Below, piece after piece: positions 8,321 to 16,093 of a DNA stretch of 35,960 nucleotides. The translations under genes were made by a program, and so were the position numbers. The notes under the pieces were generated by a model. That model was not told the DNA's origin, searched no databases, and was given only the letters and a program-made list of their open reading frames with translations. Numbering within the stretch: the stretch's first letter is position 1; each line of letters opens with the position of its first letter. The DNA comes from DASULK01 sp036381835 (lineage in GTDB: Bacteria; Actinomycetota; Actinomycetes; Mycobacteriales; Micromonosporaceae): NCBI GenBank assembly GCA_036381835.1, contig DASVCA010000112.1, positions 1 to 35,960 on the forward strand, read 5' to 3'.

Positions 8321-8861
8321 CGACCCTCCAACCTCAGCATCGCCAGGAACTCGCTAGCAGGCTCGGCCTTCAGTTGGCTCGGAAGACAGTGGAAGCGGCC
8401 GCACATGGCGGCCACCCACCGCAGATCCTGGATCTCCCAGTCCGTCAGGATGCGACGTCCATCGGCAGTGACGCCTCCAGGTCTGTATCGCGGTCCAAAG
8501 GGACTGCCTCACCCGCGGAGGCGTTCATCCACGCGACGATGATCGCCATCGCCAGCTTCAGGTCCAGCGACTTCAGCCCGGTCAGGTTGGCTGGGATCGG
8601 CTTCGGGTCCTCGATGTTCCACGACACCAGGACGCCGGGGTAGTTCTTCCGGTCCTTCGGGTCGCCGGCGAACGCCTTGAGCAACTCCTCCACCTGGTCG
8701 AGCTGCTCGACGGTGTACGGCGGGGACCAGTCGACGTTGGCAAGCTTAGCGATCTCCATGTAGTCGCCGAGCCGGCCGGCCTTCGTCTGTACCTCGAGAC
8801 CCTCGTACTGCGGGTCCTCGAAGACCAGTTTGTACGTAGTGCGGGTCGGGACGTATCCCAC
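8317..8861 (-). CDS. Tail assembly chaperone frameshift fusion (gpGT-like), made by -1 slippage
   Basis: A -1 slip at the heptamer C CCT TTG (8496..8502) after codon 122 moves ribosomes into a frame open to a TGA at 8317-8319. This adds 59 residues (GPRYRPGGVTADGRRILTDW and on to LAMLRLEGR) for a 181-residue product. The extension contains the DWEIQDLRWVAAM and CGRFHCLPS segments, which look like a real downstream chaperone domain. It has no convincing start of its own. Siphoviruses almost universally make a short and a frameshifted long chaperone from this place in the genome to load the tape measure protein. The stop overlaps the tape measure GTG. I saw the open frame and the slippery site directly; use of the site is inferred. 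Confidence 0.8.
8445..8861 (-). CDS. Tail assembly chaperone, short form (gpG-like)
   Basis: 138 residues, acidic and largely helical, with a central segment (YTVEQLDQVEELLKAFAGDP) and a C-terminal helix (LDLKLAMAIIVAWMNASAGE). It lies between the tail tube gene and the tape measure gene, where the lambda gpG equivalent is found. A GTG at 8861 has an AGGAG ribosome binding site six bases upstream. It stops at 8445 unless ribosomes slip at 8496..8502. Confidence 0.82.
   Translation of the reverse strand: MGYVPTRTTYKLVFEDPQYEGLEVQTKAGRLGDYMEIAKLANVDWSPPYTVEQLDQVEELLKAFAGDPKDRKNYPGVLVSWNIEDPKPIPANLTGLKSLDLKLAMAIIVAWMNASAGEAVPLDRDTDLEASLPMDVAS
8496..8502 (-). other. -1 programmed frameshift slippery heptamer CCCTTTG
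   Basis: Read on the minus strand in the zero frame as C CCT TTG, this matches the canonical XXXYYYZ rule. Slipping gives CCC TTT, so both tRNAs can re-pair. The -1 frame has its last upstream stop (TGA) seven codons earlier, and then stays open to the next gene. Confidence 0.75.
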
Positions 8862-8884
8862 TACGGACTCCTATTGACGTTGGT

Positions 8885-9298
8885 CTATGACCAGGTGGGA
8901 ACGACGCCATTTGCCAGCACGCCAGGCGCAGTGCTCGTTAGCGAGCCGTCCTGGGCGCGCGTCAGGCTGTAGTCCGTGAACAGCAGCGTCGGCGTGCCGG
9001 TGACACCGAGCGAGACGCCGTTTGTGGTCAACGTGAACTCACGCGCCACACTGGTGCTCGGCACGGTACGGAAGATGAGATGCGAGCCCGTCGCGTTGAA
9101 CACCATGTTCAACGTCAGGCTCATGTCGGCGAGCAGGAGCAGCCGCTCCATCGCCGACTTATCCACGCCCGTCACGTCCTGAACGCCCCTGGGCGTGCTG
9201 AACTGAAGGTTGGTCACGTCGTTCTTGATGTCGGTCAGGGTGCCTGCGCTGTCATCGACTGAGAGCGTCGTCCAGCCGAGGCCCGTGGTCTTGGCCAT
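8885..9298 (-). CDS. Tail tube-like protein 2 (major tail protein family)
   Basis: 137 residues starting MAKTTGLGWTTLSVDDSAGT. It is beta-rich, with the pattern expected of tail tube subunits. Residues around KSAMERLLLLADMSLTLNMV parallel a segment of the 254-residue protein encoded at 9740..10504 (KSAFERLGGLRDGAIDFMTF), so the two look paralogous. The ATG at 9298 has a GAGTT ribosome binding site. It stands immediately upstream of the chaperones, the usual place of the major tail protein, so this may be the principal tube subunit. Confidence 0.7.
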   Translation of the reverse strand: MAKTTGLGWTTLSVDDSAGTLTDIKNDVTNLQFSTPRGVQDVTGVDKSAMERLLLLADMSLTLNMVFNATGSHLIFRTVPSTSVAREFTLTTNGVSLGVTGTPTLLFTDYSLTRAQDGSLTSTAPGVLANGVVPTWS

Positions 9299-9308
9299 TG
9301 ATTAACTC

Positions 9309-9737
9309 CTATCCGTTGACGACTCGCGCGATGCGGTCCTGATGCTCACCGAAGTCGTTGACCCAGGCGTCCGCGCTCAACCGCTGGCGGTCGCCGAAGG
9401 GATTGCCGCGCCAGTCCCCGCCGCGGACCACGTAGATCTCGGGACGCTCGAGCGGGACCTTGTGGCCGGCGAAGCACCGCTGGCCGGGGGGGAACGTGAA
9501 CACCGTCACACCGTCGAGGCGTTCAGTGAACTGCCGGCCCGAGCGTTGGCGGATGTAGTGGGCCTGCCGCTGGCCGAGGTCGGTCGTCTCGTCGACGCGG
9601 GTCTCCCAGCCGTTGCGCTGGGCCAGACAGCCGGCCTCGTCGCAGGTGGCGTCCCGGAAGTGCGTCGAGATCGGTGAGGTGATCTCGTACGTCTTGTAGG
9701 CGTAGGCCGGAAGAGCTGGGTCGATCCGGTTGATCAT
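9309..9737 (-). CDS. Unidentified tail-region protein
   Basis: 142 residues. The ATG at 9737 is a few bases inside the end of the upstream tail-tube-like gene. It contains two cysteines (RDATCDEAGCLAQ) and a segment GWETRVDETTDLG followed by QRQAHYIRQRSGR. These could be a small zinc-binding or disulfide element and a basic patch. A C-terminal HKVPLERPEIYVVRGGDWRG segment looks like a compact beta domain. It lies between two tail-tube-like genes, so it is probably a tail structural or tail-completion protein. No family was recognised. Confidence 0.6.
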   Translation of the reverse strand: MINRIDPALPAYAYKTYEITSPISTHFRDATCDEAGCLAQRNGWETRVDETTDLGQRQAHYIRQRSGRQFTERLDGVTVFTFPPGQRCFAGHKVPLERPEIYVVRGGDWRGNPFGDRQRLSADAWVNDFGEHQDRIARVVNG

Positions 9738-9739
9738 GG

Positions 9740-10504
9740 CTAAAAGACAGGGGTCGCTTCGTTGCGTACGACCTGAACCGCAAACACCAGCGACGTGAAC
9801 GACGTCGCGGTGGTGGTGGTGACCTTCAGGTACCGCTCGACGGCAAGGTTCGTCGCGGTGGCGATGCGCTGCTTGAACGGTGCCGGGTTGCCCGCGTTGA
9901 TCGTCGTGAACCCGCCGCCCACCACATCGGCGTAGGCGTCGCCGGCGTTGTCCGACGACTCCTGGATCTTGATCGTCGCGTCGGTGCCGGAGAACGAGAA
10001 CACGTGCAGGTATGCCTGAAGTCCGAAAGCGCTGCCGCCCACCAGCCCCGAGTCCACCGCCGTGCCCGCGGTAGCGCCGGTGTCGGTGCGCTTGCCCGCG
10101 GTGAGCAGCACACCCCACTCCAGCCCGTAGCCGTTGGCCGGCTCAGGCACGGTGACGGTGAGACTCCCGTCAGCGGCGCGGGTGGGCGCGTAGTCGACCT
10201 GCTTGCACACGATCGACGCGGCCGGGTCGCCGAGGGTGGTGCTGACGGTGGCGGTGGCGATCCGGTCGGAGGTCGTCAGCGGCGAGAGCGCGGCGTGCTC
10301 AGCCAGCGCCGCCACATCGAAGAAGGTCATGAAGTCGATCGCCCCGTCGCGGAGTCCGCCGAGCCGTTCGAAGGCCGACTTGTTGATCGCGGTGACCACG
10401 AGTGGGGCTGGGCCGCCGCCGATGCGGGACAGGCTGCCGGCGTCGCTGGACAGGTCGTAGCCGTCCACGTACAGGTTCATGCCCATGCCGGAGGACTTGG
10501 CCAC
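9740..10504 (-). CDS. Tail tube-like protein 1 (major tail protein family)
   Basis: 254 residues starting (GTG at 10504, after GGAGG) VAKSSGMGMNLYVDGYDLSS. The first 115 residues have the tail-tube-like pattern also seen in the 137-residue protein at 8885..9298. A long beta-rich C-terminal part follows (about 120-254, with FSFSGTDATIKIQESSDN). That part may be an added Ig-like or decoration domain. It could be the main tube subunit with a surface domain, or a tail terminator-adjacent minor subunit. Confidence 0.68.
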   Translation of the reverse strand: MAKSSGMGMNLYVDGYDLSSDAGSLSRIGGGPAPLVVTAINKSAFERLGGLRDGAIDFMTFFDVAALAEHAALSPLTTSDRIATATVSTTLGDPAASIVCKQVDYAPTRAADGSLTVTVPEPANGYGLEWGVLLTAGKRTDTGATAGTAVDSGLVGGSAFGLQAYLHVFSFSGTDATIKIQESSDNAGDAYADVVGGGFTTINAGNPAPFKQRIATATNLAVERYLKVTTTTATSFTSLVFAVQVVRNEATPVF

Positions 10505-10513
10505 TCAAACCTC

Positions 10514-10972
10514 CTACGGCGCCTGGGTCCAGAGATCGTTGACGATCAATGGGAGCGTGATGTCAACGGTGCGGTAGGTGCCGCCGTCGGGCCACTGCAG
10601 CCAGCCGGGCTGGGCACTCAACGCGGTGCCGGTCTGGCCGAGCAGGTCGACGTTACGGATCAGCCCGCCGAGCTCGAAGTCGCCCGAGTAGGCGACGAAC
10701 AGCTTGTCCACGACCGTCAGCAGGTCGATGTCGATGAGGTCCTGCGGCTCGGTCGCGACGGTCCGGTAGATCCGCTCCATCAGCGTGACGACACCCGAGG
10801 TGGCGGCCAGACCGGAGACGTTGCCGGTGCCGCGGATCTGGCCGAGGGTGATCGAAGCGACGATCTGGTTGCCGGGTGGGTTCGTGGCCGGGTGGGTGTT
10901 GACCGCATCGAAGAGTCCGGTCGCGAGCGCGTGGGACTGGACGGCGGCGAAGATGGCGGCGGAGTCCACCAT
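10514..10972 (-). CDS. Head-tail joining / tail terminator-like protein
   Basis: 152 residues from the ATG at 10972, which overlaps the upstream stop by one base (TGATG). The N-terminal helix (MVDSAAIFAAVQSHALATGL) and a mixed alpha-beta body ending in TYRTVDITLPLIVNDLW fit tail terminator or tail completion proteins, which sit between the connectors and the tube gene. The assignment is by position and overall look. Confidence 0.6.
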   Translation of the reverse strand: MVDSAAIFAAVQSHALATGLFDAVNTHPATNPPGNQIVASITLGQIRGTGNVSGLAATSGVVTLMERIYRTVATEPQDLIDIDLLTVVDKLFVAYSGDFELGGLIRNVDLLGQTGTALSAQPGWLQWPDGGTYRTVDITLPLIVNDLWTQAP

Positions 10973-11355
10973 CAGCCCATCCGCCGCAGGAACGTCGGCA
11001 GTACGTGCTGGGCCAGTCGCATGACCTTCTGTCGCACCGACTCGGCGGCCCGCTGGAACGAGTGGTAGCCCTGGAAGTTCCCGCGCCGGTAGGTGCGCAG
11101 CGCCGCCTCCAACCACGGACCATAAATGATCTTGCGGTCGTGGACCACCATGTCCTCACCGCGCGGCTGGGCGGTGATCTGCACCTCGTAGTACGGGGTC
11201 GGGTTGCGGAAGCTGGCGTCCATGATGCCCATCGCGTCCGCGAGAGCCTGGTACGCCACGACCTTCTCCAACTCGTTGCAGTAGTCCCGGGCCGCGGCCG
11301 CGGCCTGCCCGGTGAACAACGGCCCGGTCGTAGTGACGACGAAGCTAGACGGCAC
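10972..11355 (-). CDS. Head-tail connector protein (HK97 gp10-like position)
   Basis: 127 residues from a GTG at 11355 with a GGAAGG ribosome binding site. It overlaps the end of the 350-residue connector gene by 11 bases. Segments such as YEVQITAQPRGEDMVVHDR, YGPWLEAALRTYRRGNFQGY and the basic C-terminal helix resemble small neck proteins. It lies between the adaptor and the tail terminator candidate. The exact neck role is inferred. Confidence 0.6.
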   Translation of the reverse strand: MPSSFVVTTTGPLFTGQAAAAARDYCNELEKVVAYQALADAMGIMDASFRNPTPYYEVQITAQPRGEDMVVHDRKIIYGPWLEAALRTYRRGNFQGYHSFQRAAESVRQKVMRLAQHVLPTFLRRMG

Positions 11356-12397
11356 GGCTGCGGGCCTTCCGGCCGTGGGCCTGCTCGGCCCGCTTGCGCA
11401 GTCCGTCGAGCCCGGTTCCGAGCTGCTCGCGGGCGCTCTCACCCGCGCCGCGGGCGTAGCCGGACGACTCCTGCGTCAACTGGTCCAACGCCATCGCCAG
11501 GGTGAAATCCCGCACCAGCGCCGGGTAGACGTGGCGGGTGATGGCGGTGGTGTCCGCGTGCGTGGCCGCGGTGGTTCCCAGCGCGCCGCGGGTGACGGTC
11601 AGGGTGCGCAGGGCGTAGATGTCCGCGTTGGCCGCGTGGGTGGCCAGCACCGTCCCGTCGTAGGCGCGCTTGACGGTCATCAGGGTTCCGGACACATCCA
11701 CCACCAGCATGCGTTCCGAGTCGATGAGGATCACCTCGTCGACGGTCGGCATGTTCGTGGCGGAGGAGACGGTGATCCCGACGTCGGACGCGGCGGCGGT
11801 CAGCGAGTCCCCGGAGTCGATGTTGACCCCGGTGTCCCGCATCGTCTTATTGGTGACCAGCATCCGCTCCGTCTCGACAAGGATCACGTCCCCGACCCCG
11901 ATCAGCGAGGCGTCGGAGATGTCCACCGCCGTCTCCGAGAGGTCCAGCGCCTCGGCGAGGATCCCCGCCGGGGTGGTGTTGGAGTCGTAGGCCCACACCC
12001 CGGTACCGGCCAGCGCCCGCTGGTGGGTGGCGCCGGCGCTCAGCGAAGCGGAGGATTCGAGGTCGATCTCGAGGTGGGTGAACGGCGGCCCGTGGTCGGG
12101 GCGCAGGAAGTAGTCCGTGCTCGCCACCGTCGTCCCGCCGGCTGTGAACGACGACAGCGACACGCAGTCGTGCTGGTCGAACCAGATCCGCCACGGCCGC
12201 GCGTACTGGAAGTTCGGCCAGTCGAAGTACCGGGTGGCGGTCAGCGGATAGAAGTGTCGGTGCAGGATGCCTTCCACCGACTCTGACGCCGATTCGAGCG
12301 CCCGGTCGATCTGCGCCGAGGTGTAGGCGGCCTTCTTGATGTCCGCGGCCCGCTGGACCATTTCCCGGGTGGCGTACGTCGGGCGGGTGATCGGCAC
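11345..12397 (-). CDS. Large head-tail adaptor-like protein
   Basis: 350 residues, longer than usual adaptors (about 100-200). A GTG at 12397 has GGGAGG nine bases upstream. The N-terminal helices (REMVQRAADIKKAAYTSAQI) are typical of HK97 gp6-like adaptors. The middle carries two similar beta stretches, VGDVILVETERMLVTN and VDEVILIDSERMLVVD, which look like an internal duplication. The C-terminus is helical and basic, and probably returns to the adaptor fold. The protein may be an adaptor fused to a duplicated beta domain exposed at the neck. Confidence 0.62.
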   Translation of the reverse strand: MPITRPTYATREMVQRAADIKKAAYTSAQIDRALESASESVEGILHRHFYPLTATRYFDWPNFQYARPWRIWFDQHDCVSLSSFTAGGTTVASTDYFLRPDHGPPFTHLEIDLESSASLSAGATHQRALAGTGVWAYDSNTTPAGILAEALDLSETAVDISDASLIGVGDVILVETERMLVTNKTMRDTGVNIDSGDSLTAAASDVGITVSSATNMPTVDEVILIDSERMLVVDVSGTLMTVKRAYDGTVLATHAANADIYALRTLTVTRGALGTTAATHADTTAITRHVYPALVRDFTLAMALDQLTQESSGYARGAGESAREQLGTGLDGLRKRAEQAHGRKARSRAV

Positions 12398-12400
12398 CGG

Positions 12401-12577
12401 TCACAGCCTCCCGTCGCGCGGATATTCGTACCCGTCGAAAGGACAGTGGAGGGAGCCGCTGGGACCCGCGTCCAACGGCTCCCCGTCGTTGGGGCAGGCT
12501 TCCGGTGGGCGCTGGAGTTCCTGCCGGATCTCGTCGCGACTCTCCCGCAGGATCGCCAGCAACCCGTACCACGACAT
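12401..12577 (-). CDS. Small zinc-ribbon-like protein of the head-tail module
   Basis: 58 residues starting MSWYGLLAILRESRDEIRQE. The ATG at 12577 shares one base with the preceding stop (TGATG), and the TGA at 12401 lies just before the adaptor start. The second half contains CPNDGEPL and HCPFDGYEYP, a two-knuckle arrangement that could be a degenerate zinc ribbon. It fills what would otherwise be a 180-base gap. Its function is unknown; it is probably a small structural or assembly protein. Confidence 0.65.
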   Translation of the reverse strand: MSWYGLLAILRESRDEIRQELQRPPEACPNDGEPLDAGPSGSLHCPFDGYEYPRDGRL

Positions 12578-12984
12578 CAGAAGACGGGCTGAACCTCGTC
12601 GTCGACCGGCGCGGCCTCTTCCGGCCCGCCGGCCTGAGCGTCGTCGTCGATGAGCCGCTGCACGAGCTCGGCCTTGTTGCCACTGGTCGCCAGGCCGCGC
12701 TCACGGCACTCGTCGCGCAGGTCGGCGAGCAGGTACGTCTCGTATACAGAAGGCGGTTCGGCGAGCACCTCCTCGTCGGCGGGAACCTCCTCGGGCTCCG
12801 TCTCGACGACCGGCTCTTCGGACTCCGCCACCACCACGGCAGCCACACCGACCTGCGACGCCCCGCCATGCTTGGTGATCTTCGCCATGGTTCCCTCCGG
12901 GTAGTAGTCGGCGTTACCGCACTGCGGACAGTGCTCGACGCCGACCGCGAACTTCGTCGTACACCAGCCGCAGACGAGCAGCAT
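12577..12984 (-). CDS. Zinc-ribbon plus SAP-domain protein of the head module
   Basis: 135 residues. N-terminal CGWC and CPQC knuckles (residues 5-8 and 19-22) form a probable zinc ribbon. An acidic Glu/Val-rich linker follows, then at about residues 84-115 a SAP-like helix-extension-helix (LLADLRDECRERGLATSGNK). SAP domains usually bind DNA. Between capsid decoration and connector genes, the protein may touch packaged DNA or be a neck/head assembly factor. The ATG overlaps the previous stop by one base. Confidence 0.68.
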   Translation of the reverse strand: MLLVCGWCTTKFAVGVEHCPQCGNADYYPEGTMAKITKHGGASQVGVAAVVVAESEEPVVETEPEEVPADEEVLAEPPSVYETYLLADLRDECRERGLATSGNKAELVQRLIDDDAQAGGPEEAAPVDDEVQPVF

Positions 12985-13751
12985 CAGGTCAGGCCCACCA
13001 TCGGCGCCATGTACCCGTACAAGGTGGTGACCTCGGCGGCCGACAGGGCCTTGCCGGTGATGAACGGCAGCGCGATGCGCCCGTGGAACTCGGCCACCGG
13101 CAGCGCGGTGACACCCGAGCAGCCGATGGTCAGCGGCGCGGCGGTGTTCTCCATCGCCACATAGGCGCCCGACTCGGTGGTGGTGCCGTCGTTGGCCAGC
13201 GTGGCGTCGACGTACAGGTTCACCACCGGCGCGGTCTCACCGCCGTCGTAGGTGGCCACCACGAACTGCCACCGGCCGACGGTGAGCGCGGTCGTGGACG
13301 CGGCGATCTCGGTCGTGGACGCCGATGCGTCGTGCAGTTCGAGGGAAAGCAGGCCGGATCCGTCGATCCAGAACCGCCACTCTTCGAGGTTTCCGGCCGA
13401 GTCGTACTTGGCCATGATCACGTTGGTGGCGATGGAGTTGGGCCGGATCCACGCCCCGCACGAGAACGGGGTGTCGACCGTGCCGTTGCCGAACGAGTAG
13501 TTGGCGTGATCAGTCCCCGCCAGGTGGTGGTCGCCGGTCGGGTCGAAGTGGTACGAGTACAACCCGCACGGCAGCTGTGCCGGGGAGAAGCCGGTGTCGT
13601 CGGTGTCCGTCGGGGTCAGGTCACCCACGGTCAGGCCCCGCACCCGGACCCCGGTGGACTCCCAGAACGGCCACAGAGACGGCGTGGTGGTGCCGAGGGT
13701 CGACATGATGTCGTTCAGCCGACCCTCGGTGCCACGGTTGTACGAGGTCAA
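12984..13751 (-). CDS. LamG/concanavalin A-like lectin domain protein, capsid-associated candidate
   Basis: 255 residues, starting at a TTG (13751) one base after the upstream TGA. The body (about residues 65-255) has the LamG pattern: strands such as FSCGAWIRPNSIATNVIMAK, then EWRFWIDGSGLLSLELHD, then RWQFVVATYDGG, ending with AEFHGRIALPFITGKALS. Such domains bind sugars or act as beta-sandwich decorations. Its place among head genes rather than tail genes suggests a capsid-surface or neck-associated sugar-binding protein. Ligand unknown. Confidence 0.68.
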   Translation of the reverse strand: MTSYNRGTEGRLNDIMSTLGTTTPSLWPFWESTGVRVRGLTVGDLTPTDTDDTGFSPAQLPCGLYSYHFDPTGDHHLAGTDHANYSFGNGTVDTPFSCGAWIRPNSIATNVIMAKYDSAGNLEEWRFWIDGSGLLSLELHDASASTTEIAASTTALTVGRWQFVVATYDGGETAPVVNLYVDATLANDGTTTESGAYVAMENTAAPLTIGCSGVTALPVAEFHGRIALPFITGKALSAAEVTTLYGYMAPMVGLT

Positions 13752-13752
13752 C

Positions 13753-14223
13753 TCACGCCGCCACGATCGTCGCGCCGGTAGTCAACGGCACATACGTGAG
13801 GAACCACGTGATCACCCCGTCAGTGCCCGCCGAGACGTGCTCGATCTGGCCGGTGGTCACCACAGCCACCAGCGGCGCGGAGTAGCCGCCACCCGACGCC
13901 GAGCCGGCAATCAGCTTGCGCGGCGCGGTCGTGGTGTCCAGGGCGAACGTGAGCAGCGAACCGGCGGCCGAGTCGTTGGTGCCGATGTCGGTCGCCGCGC
14001 ACAGGTCGCCGGTGTCGCCGGTGGTCGGGTTGAGCTGCAGCTTGTACGAGTTCGCCACCGTGATCGCGGTGGTGACCTTCCCGTACATGCTGGTGATCAG
14101 GCACTCGCCGCCGGCGATGGTGAACAGCGCCACCGTCGTGGCGGCCAGCGTGCCGGTGGACTTGCTGACTTGGCGGCCGAGCAGCAGCGTGCGCAGCTCC
14201 TGGCCTTCGATGAAGTTGGACAC
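13753..14223 (-). CDS. Structural head protein of unknown family
   Basis: 156 residues, Thr/Ala/Gly-rich, with beta-like segments (KSTGTLAATTVALFTIAGGE and VITWFLTYVPLTTGATIV). A GTG at 14223 lies close behind the stop of the 140-residue protein. These features and the position after the major capsid gene fit a capsid decoration or auxiliary head protein. Confidence 0.6.
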   Translation of the reverse strand: MSNFIEGQELRTLLLGRQVSKSTGTLAATTVALFTIAGGECLITSMYGKVTTAITVANSYKLQLNPTTGDTGDLCAATDIGTNDSAAGSLLTFALDTTTAPRKLIAGSASGGGYSAPLVAVVTTGQIEHVSAGTDGVITWFLTYVPLTTGATIVAA

Positions 14224-14224
14224 G

Positions 14225-14647
14225 TCAGGCTCCCCGGGCCGGCAGGTTCTCGGGCTTGCGCTGCACCTTGAGGTCCCGCAGGATCGCGGTCACCGTGCCG
14301 GTGCTGGTCGAGGTGAGCTTGAGGTAGTCGAACCCGGCCGACAACTGCTCGACGTCCACCTCGATGACGACGGCGTCCTGCGCCGATGAGGTGACCTCGG
14401 CGGCGTTGGCGGCCTGGGTGAGCTTCGTCCACGTGTCCGCGCCGGCGCCGGTGGTCTGGACGTATGACTTGGTGATGACGGACAGGTTCTGCTCCGTGCC
14501 ACCCGATGCCGCGGTGGCTTCCTGCAGGGTCCACGTGTCGCCGGCGGCGAGGACGCCGAGGAACGTGATCCCCCCGCAGTCCTTCACGTTGATGAACACA
14601 CCGTCCGCGACCGGGACGATGTCGAACAGCCTTCCGAGGGCGTCCAT
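14225..14647 (-). CDS. Putative head decoration protein
   Basis: 140 residues starting MDALGRLFDIVPVADGVFIN, Thr/Ala/Val-rich and beta-patterned. The ATG at 14647 has a GAGAGG-type ribosome binding site. It is the first gene after the major capsid protein, behind a strong hairpin. Decoration and auxiliary head proteins usually stand there. I have an impression of similar proteins in other actinophages but cannot verify it here. Confidence 0.62.
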   Translation of the reverse strand: MDALGRLFDIVPVADGVFINVKDCGGITFLGVLAAGDTWTLQEATAASGGTEQNLSVITKSYVQTTGAGADTWTKLTQAANAAEVTSSAQDAVVIEVDVEQLSAGFDYLKLTSTSTGTVTAILRDLKVQRKPENLPARGA

Positions 14648-14664
14648 GATGTTGCCTCTCCCAG

Positions 14665-14717
14665 CGGGGGTTCATTGCCGCTGTTCTGAATTGGCCCCGG
14701 CCGGGGGTTCATTGCCG
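14665..14717. repeat. 16-base direct repeat in the leader of the decoration gene
   Basis: The 16-mer cgggggttcattgccg occurs exactly at 14665..14680 and again at 14702..14717, 37 bases apart. The second copy overlaps the loop and right arm of the hairpin at 14695..14724. It could be a duplicated leader element or a partial duplication of the hairpin. Confidence 0.8.
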
Positions 14718-14724
14718 GCCGGGG
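14695..14724 (-). terminator. GC-rich hairpin between major capsid and decoration genes
   Basis: A perfect 10-bp stem (CCCCGGCCGG pairing with CCGGCCGGGG) encloses a 10-base loop in the only large gap of the head operon. There is no T-run after it, so it may be a partial terminator or a 3' mRNA stabiliser that lets capsid mRNA accumulate over downstream genes. Confidence 0.6.
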
Positions 14725-14734
14725 TTGGCGTTGG

Positions 14735-16093
14735 CTACGCGCGCTCGGCGAGCGTCACGATGGGCGACAGGGTGTCGCCGTTGTTCTTCGGCGTGATGGC
14801 GGACTGGATCCAGCTCCGGCCGTCGACGCGCTCGATCACCCGGTATGCGGTCTGGTCGTTCTGGAACTTGAAGTGCGGCGAGGACATGGCGCTCATCACC
14901 TGGCGGTCACCGAGGAGGTAGAAGCCGAAGTCGACGAAGGAGATGTCCTTGGCGTCGCCGAGCTTCGGCACCTTCTCCGTCACGATCACCGGCCGGCCGA
15001 GGATGGTGGCCGGTGGGCCGGCGGCGCCGTTGTTGAGCCAGATCGCCGAACCGCCGGTACCGACCGACAGGCTCATCGTGGCCAGCTCGGGGAACGCGTT
15101 CGGCGGCACCAGCCACACGGCCCGCATCAGCGACGAGGGCAGCATGCGCGAGTACATCTTGACCAGGTTCTGCCAGACGATCGTGTCGGCCGGCTGCCCG
15201 GACTCCTTGTCCACGCTGACCACGGCCGACGAGTTGAGGAAGCCGAGCGGCTCGCCCACACCGGTGCCGTTGAGAAACGCGTCGTCCTCGTAGAAGCCGA
15301 CAGCCTCGGGGAAGAGCTGGTCCAGGAACGCCTGGAACGACCCGACCGAGTCGGAGATGAGTTCGTTGGGGACCTCGGTGTAGGCGGTCAGCTTCTTCGC
15401 GTCCAACACGACCCGGCCGAAGCTGGCCGAGGACGCGGTGAGTGCCGCGCCTTCCTCGGTCCAGTAGCCGACGATGCCGCCGTACACGCTGGACACGTTT
15501 GAGGTGGAGTCGATGGCCGGGAACGGCACCCGCAGCGTCTCCATCGGAATGACCCGCGCGCGCGGGCGCACGATGGCCGTCTCGAGCGATACCCGCAGCA
15601 GCTCGCTGCGCAGGATCTCCGGGATCAGGAACCCGCCCTCGGAGGGGACCGTGGACGAGAAGGCGTTGCGGACCCGGTTCAGCTTGTTCTGGACGTCGGC
15701 GGTGCGCTGGGCGTGGTGCCAGATGGTGCCGAAGAAGTCCGCCATGGCGGTCTCGCCCTGGAAGTCCTTGTCCAGCGGCGCACCCATGGCCCGAGGGTTG
15801 TAGAGGTTGTCCTTCGGGCTGCCCTTGGCGAGTACCTGCTTGGGGCTCAGGTTGAGCCGCTCGATGTCCTGGTCGTTTTCCCGGAGGAACTCGGCCAGCA
15901 CCTGCTGGGTCTGCTCCCGGACCTGGGCCTTGATGTCCATGTCCCGCTTGGCGGTGGCCCTGGCGTAGTTCTCGATGACCTGGGGGAAGGTCTTGTCGGC
16001 GATCGACTGCTGGACCCGCTTCTGGTCGGAGAGCAGTTCCTCCAGTTCGGCCTGGTTGGTCGGGACGGCCGTGACCGTCGCGGCAGTGCTCAC
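14735..16093 (-). CDS. Major capsid protein (HK97 fold) with N-terminal scaffold domain
   Basis: 452 residues. About the first 120 residues are helical and charged (QAELEELLSDQKRVQQSIAD) and correspond to the delta/scaffold domain that the prohead protease would remove. No separate scaffold gene is present. The following 330 residues have the HK97 pattern, including VPSEGGFLIPEILRSELLR, VPNELISDSVGSFQAFLDQL and ENDAFLNGTGVGEPLG-like segments (GTGVGEPLGFLNSS). A GTG at 16093 overlaps the protease stop (GTGA). The gene order protease then capsid is standard. Confidence 0.92.
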   Translation of the reverse strand: MSTAATVTAVPTNQAELEELLSDQKRVQQSIADKTFPQVIENYARATAKRDMDIKAQVREQTQQVLAEFLRENDQDIERLNLSPKQVLAKGSPKDNLYNPRAMGAPLDKDFQGETAMADFFGTIWHHAQRTADVQNKLNRVRNAFSSTVPSEGGFLIPEILRSELLRVSLETAIVRPRARVIPMETLRVPFPAIDSTSNVSSVYGGIVGYWTEEGAALTASSASFGRVVLDAKKLTAYTEVPNELISDSVGSFQAFLDQLFPEAVGFYEDDAFLNGTGVGEPLGFLNSSAVVSVDKESGQPADTIVWQNLVKMYSRMLPSSLMRAVWLVPPNAFPELATMSLSVGTGGSAIWLNNGAAGPPATILGRPVIVTEKVPKLGDAKDISFVDFGFYLLGDRQVMSAMSSPHFKFQNDQTAYRVIERVDGRSWIQSAITPKNNGDTLSPIVTLAERA

